34,497 nucleotides of DNA from JAGTVB01 sp964624765 (GTDB taxonomy: Bacteria; Pseudomonadota; Gammaproteobacteria; HK1): positions 1 to 34,497 of the forward strand of contig CAZUZO010000015.1 in assembly GCA_964624765.1 (NCBI GenBank), read 5' to 3'. Position 1 is the first letter of the stretch. Every line of letters begins with the position of its first letter. The notes below the pieces were generated by a model. That model saw nothing but the letters and a program-made list of their open reading frames with translations, was not told where the DNA came from and made no database searches. The translations under genes and the position numbers were made by a program. Shown in pieces: positions 32,334 through 34,497 of this stretch.

Positions 32334-33561
32334 CCCCCACCCCCTACACCGAAGACACCCTGGTCCAGCAGACGACTGCCGAGCACCTGGAACAGGAGCT
32401 TGGCTGGCAGTCGGTGTACGCCTACAACAACGAGGATTTCGGGCCGGACAGCCTGCTGGGCCGGGAATCGGATCGCGAGGTAGTGTTGACCCGCACCCTG
32501 CGGGCCAAGATAGAAGAATTGAATCCCGGGCTGCCCGCTACGGCCTATGACGATGCGGTCCGCCAGGTCGTCACGGTTTCCGCCACGCAGACCATGGCTG
32601 CCACCAATCGCGAGAAGTACGAGCTGATCAAGGACGGGGTACAGGTCACTTTCCGCAACGCCAAGGGCGAACGGGTGCGCCAGCGGCTGCGGGTGTTCGA
32701 CTTTGATGCTCCCGAGAACAATCATTTCCTCTGTGTGCGGGAGCTGTGGGTGCGCGGCGACCTGTACCGTCTCGCCGGGCGGACATCGTCGGCTTCGTCA
32801 ACGGCCTGCCGTTTCTGTTCATGGAACTCAAAAACGTCAGCAAGGATATCCGCGCCGCCTACGAGCAGAACTTCCTGGACTACAAAGATACCGTCCCGCA
32901 TCTGTTTCATCACAACGCCATGGTGGTGCTGGCCAACGGGGGGGATGCCAAACTCGGCTCGGTCACCAGCCGGTTCGAGCATTTGCACGAGTGGAAACGG
33001 TTGGCCGAGAATCAACCGGGCGTCGTGGCTATGGAGACGCTGCTCAAGGGGGTGTGCGCGAAAGCCAATTTCCTGGACCTGGTGGAGAACTTCATCGTTT
33101 TCGACGACTCGGCCGGGGAATCGAGAAAGATTATGGCCCGGAATTACCAGTTTCTGGGCGTCAACCGGGCCATCGAGGCGGTCCGCGACAGGAAGCTCAG
33201 GAACGGCAAGCTGGGGGTGTTATGGCATACCCAGGGATCAGGCAAAAGCTATTCGATGGTGCTCTTCACCCACAAGGTCCATCGCAAACTCGGCAGCAAC
33301 TTCACCTTTCTGATTCTCACCGACCGCGACGACCTGGACACGGAGATCTACGAGACCTTTGCCGGATGCGGCGTGGTGGACAACGACCGCGACCCGTGCC
33401 GGGCTGCGAGCGGCGAGCATCTCGCCAAGTTGTTGGCCCAGCACAAATCGCATGTCTTCTCGCTGATCCAGAAATTCAACCAGACCGTGGTCGAAGGTGA
33501 GGCCTACACACAGCGTGACGATCTCATCGTCATCACCGACGAGGCTCACCGCACCCAGCGG
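32330..33561 (+). pseudogene. hsdR: Type I restriction endonuclease, frameshifted and truncated
   Basis: The ATG overlaps the upstream stop (ATGA). The first 147 codons read as HsdR N-terminus up to LWVRGDLYR. Two extra bases (ct, 32771-32772) then shift the frame, and the reading continues in another frame as RRADIVGFVNGLPFLFMELK. That segment holds the nuclease D and ExK residues. Motor motifs follow: Walker A WHTQGSGKS and DEAH box VITDEAHRTQ. Similarity stops right after the DEAH box, where a full protein would continue with the rest of the helicase and C-terminal domains. Beyond 33561 the sequence is unrelated and leads into a 13-bp triple repeat. Restriction activity is not possible. 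Confidence 0.9.
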
Positions 33562-33590
33562 GCGATCGAGCTGCTCGCTTCGGTTTTTTT

Positions 33591-33629
33591 CACAACCTCT
33601 CAGCACAACCTCTCAGCACAACCTTTCAG
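33591..33629. repeat. Three 13-bp tandem repeats at the hsdR truncation
   Basis: cacaacctctcag occurs twice and then once as cacaacctttcag. The array lies between the end of hsdR similarity and the gene at 33626-33859; its last unit supplies the stop codon of that gene. It probably arose at the deletion junction by slippage or repair. Confidence 0.85.
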
Positions 33630-33859
33630 AGACCCACCAACTCGGCATGGACCCCGGTATCCTTTACCGTCGTCAAAATAACGCTGCTGGAGGTGCGATC
33701 CGGATTGTATTCCACCATGACGAGATGGGGTTTATCATCATGGATCGCCACCGAGACCACGCCCTCGATGCCCCTCAGATTGTCTTCCACATTCTGCCGC
33801 TGCTCTTTCGACAAAATCTCATCAATATGGACGGTAACGTCGACGAGTTTGATATCCAT
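33626..33859 (-). CDS. Small HMA-fold-like protein, unknown function
   Basis: 77 residues from the ATG at 33859, with GGAGG about 13-14 bases upstream; a TTG 30 bases earlier is less likely. The pattern VDVTVHIDEILSKEQRQNVEDNLRGIEGVVSVAI followed by LVMVEYNPDRTSSSVILTTV fits a beta-alpha-beta-beta-alpha-beta ferredoxin-like fold. That is the heavy-metal-associated domain plan of 70-80 residues. The CxxC metal site is absent, so classical copper binding is unlikely. It could be a regulatory or partner domain. The 3' end abuts the broken hsdR, and the stop falls within the 13-bp repeat array. Confidence 0.72.
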   Translation of the reverse strand: MDIKLVDVTVHIDEILSKEQRQNVEDNLRGIEGVVSVAIHDDKPHLVMVEYNPDRTSSSVILTTVKDTGVHAELVGL

Positions 33860-34190
33860 CGCTAAGCTCGCTCCTCCAGTCTTGACCAAAATGTTGGGTC
33901 AGGTCCGGTAGTCAAGCCACCTGCAACCCAACCCTCTCAATAAAACTATACATCGGGGCGATAGCCAAGGGTAAGTTAAAAAGCATCCATCCTCGACTCA
34001 GGCACACAATTGGCAGCAATCACCCCTGCCATCGATCATACGCCGGCTTCCCGGTCTTAATGTACAACCCACGACACTTCCCGAGAGCGCAGTTCAGCGG
34101 CGCCTGCTCTTCGCCTATCGAGCTGATAGCCCGCTGCTACCGGGGCTGTGCGCCTTGCTCTCGGGCCGCTCGGCCGCGACTTTGTGACGT
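33860..34190. other. Intergenic region, little recognisable
   Basis: About 330 bases with no supported gene. The segment 34146-34186 (ctgtgcgccttgctctcggg and onward) faintly resembles the left half of repeat family A read in reverse and may be a decayed copy. No promoter, terminator or RNA gene is evident. Confidence 0.4.
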
Positions 34191-34386
34191 TGGTCATCGT
34201 TTCGGCAGTTTGATGACCTTTGCCCTGGGGGCAGCCGACCCCTTGGGGCAAGGGAGCCTTGAAGACGTCCCTGTCGGCTTGGGTCCGGCATCCCTGCCGC
34301 ACACACCCTTGCCCCAAAAGATTCGGCTGCCGAAGGCTTGGGGACCGACGATGTGCTCCAGGGCAACTCTGACGAAACGATGACCA
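34191..34386 (+). repeat. Repeat family B, full copy
   Basis: 196 bp with terminal inverted repeats tggtcatcgtttcggcag and ctgacgaaacgatgacca. It is nearly identical to 16849-17045 and in the same orientation. ORFs within it recur in that other copy and are not genes. Confidence 0.88.
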
Positions 34387-34436
34387 TGGCCGACTTGGTC
34401 AATCCTTCTTACCTCAGGCAGCTTACACATTTTCGT

Positions 34437-34497
34437 ATGCATTACTCCAGCGCCCTTCTCTACCTGTCCCTGTTCGCGATCCTCTTGGTCTTCTGGC
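34437..34497 (+). CDS. Possible start of a membrane or exported protein, cut by the window end
   Basis: An ATG opens a frame reading MHYSSALLYLSLFAILLVFW to the last base. The strongly hydrophobic run looks like a signal peptide or first membrane helix. No good ribosome-binding site precedes it, and only 20 codons are visible. It could also be chance. Confidence 0.4.
   Translation, partial: MHYSSALLYLSLFAILLVFW

Noticed and set aside
34057..34442. Several short minus-strand ORFs near the right end
   Set aside because: They overlap repeat family B and reproduce ORFs of the 16849-17045 copy. No start signals or known domains are present.

Overview
The window looks like a draft scaffold from a sulfur-oxidising gammaproteobacterium, probably one that stores sulfur globules. 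Two secreted Gly/Tyr/Trp-rich proteins resemble the sulfur globule coat proteins of Allochromatium-type bacteria. Two ArsR-type repressors carry the cysteine pair spacing of the persulfide sensors BigR and SqrR. No tRNA, rRNA or CRISPR array was seen. A run of exactly 100 Ns (30737-30836) marks a scaffold gap of unknown true size.

Layout. 1-1076: two convergent BigR/SqrR-like repressors sharing an 82-bp identical segment. 1128-4387 (minus): a response regulator with a PAS domain and a hybrid histidine kinase, 14 bases apart. 4612-8207 (plus): a seven-bladed CRTAC1-type propeller with an ASPIC/UnbV domain, followed by a secreted TPR protein. 8404-10523: two sulfur-globule-like proteins on either side of a membrane-anchored protein with a methionine heptad coiled coil. 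10752-16832 (minus): an SGNH-type protein, a Spy/CpxP-like periplasmic protein with a 15-bp tandem repeat and a structured leader, and a lone RND permease. 17448-27500 (plus): a pentapeptide-repeat protein, a membrane-anchored protein with two six-cysteine modules, a five-haem cytochrome fused to a membrane domain and TPRs, and two large propeller/UnbV proteins, one of them a lipoprotein. Most junctions here are 4-base start/stop overlaps. 27690-33629: a decaying type I restriction-modification locus. 33626-33859: a small HMA-fold-like protein. 34437-end: the start of a possible membrane protein.

How the genes may work together. The best candidate for an undescribed system is 19373-27500. It encodes an inner-membrane protein with five c-type haems and possibly two b-type haems, a membrane-anchored propeller, and a lipoprotein propeller. 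Together they could form an envelope electron-transfer or scaffold complex. The 4612-8207 pair looks like a smaller relative with the same parts (propeller plus TPR) but no haem protein. The substrate is unknown.

The restriction locus is a readable record of gene decay. hsdM has a one-base loss in a G run, a 148-bp MITE-like insertion with a 6-bp target duplication, a 13-bp tandem duplication and an in-frame REP hairpin, and is fused in frame to half of hsdS. hsdR has a two-base insertion and is cut off after its DEAH box. A REP-associated transposase and its hairpins sit in the middle. An apparently intact AlbA_2/ATP-binding regulator survives between them.

The intergenic DNA is rich in small non-coding repeats: family A (about 145 bp) and family B (about 196 bp, with terminal inverted repeats), plus a 30-bp inverted pair.
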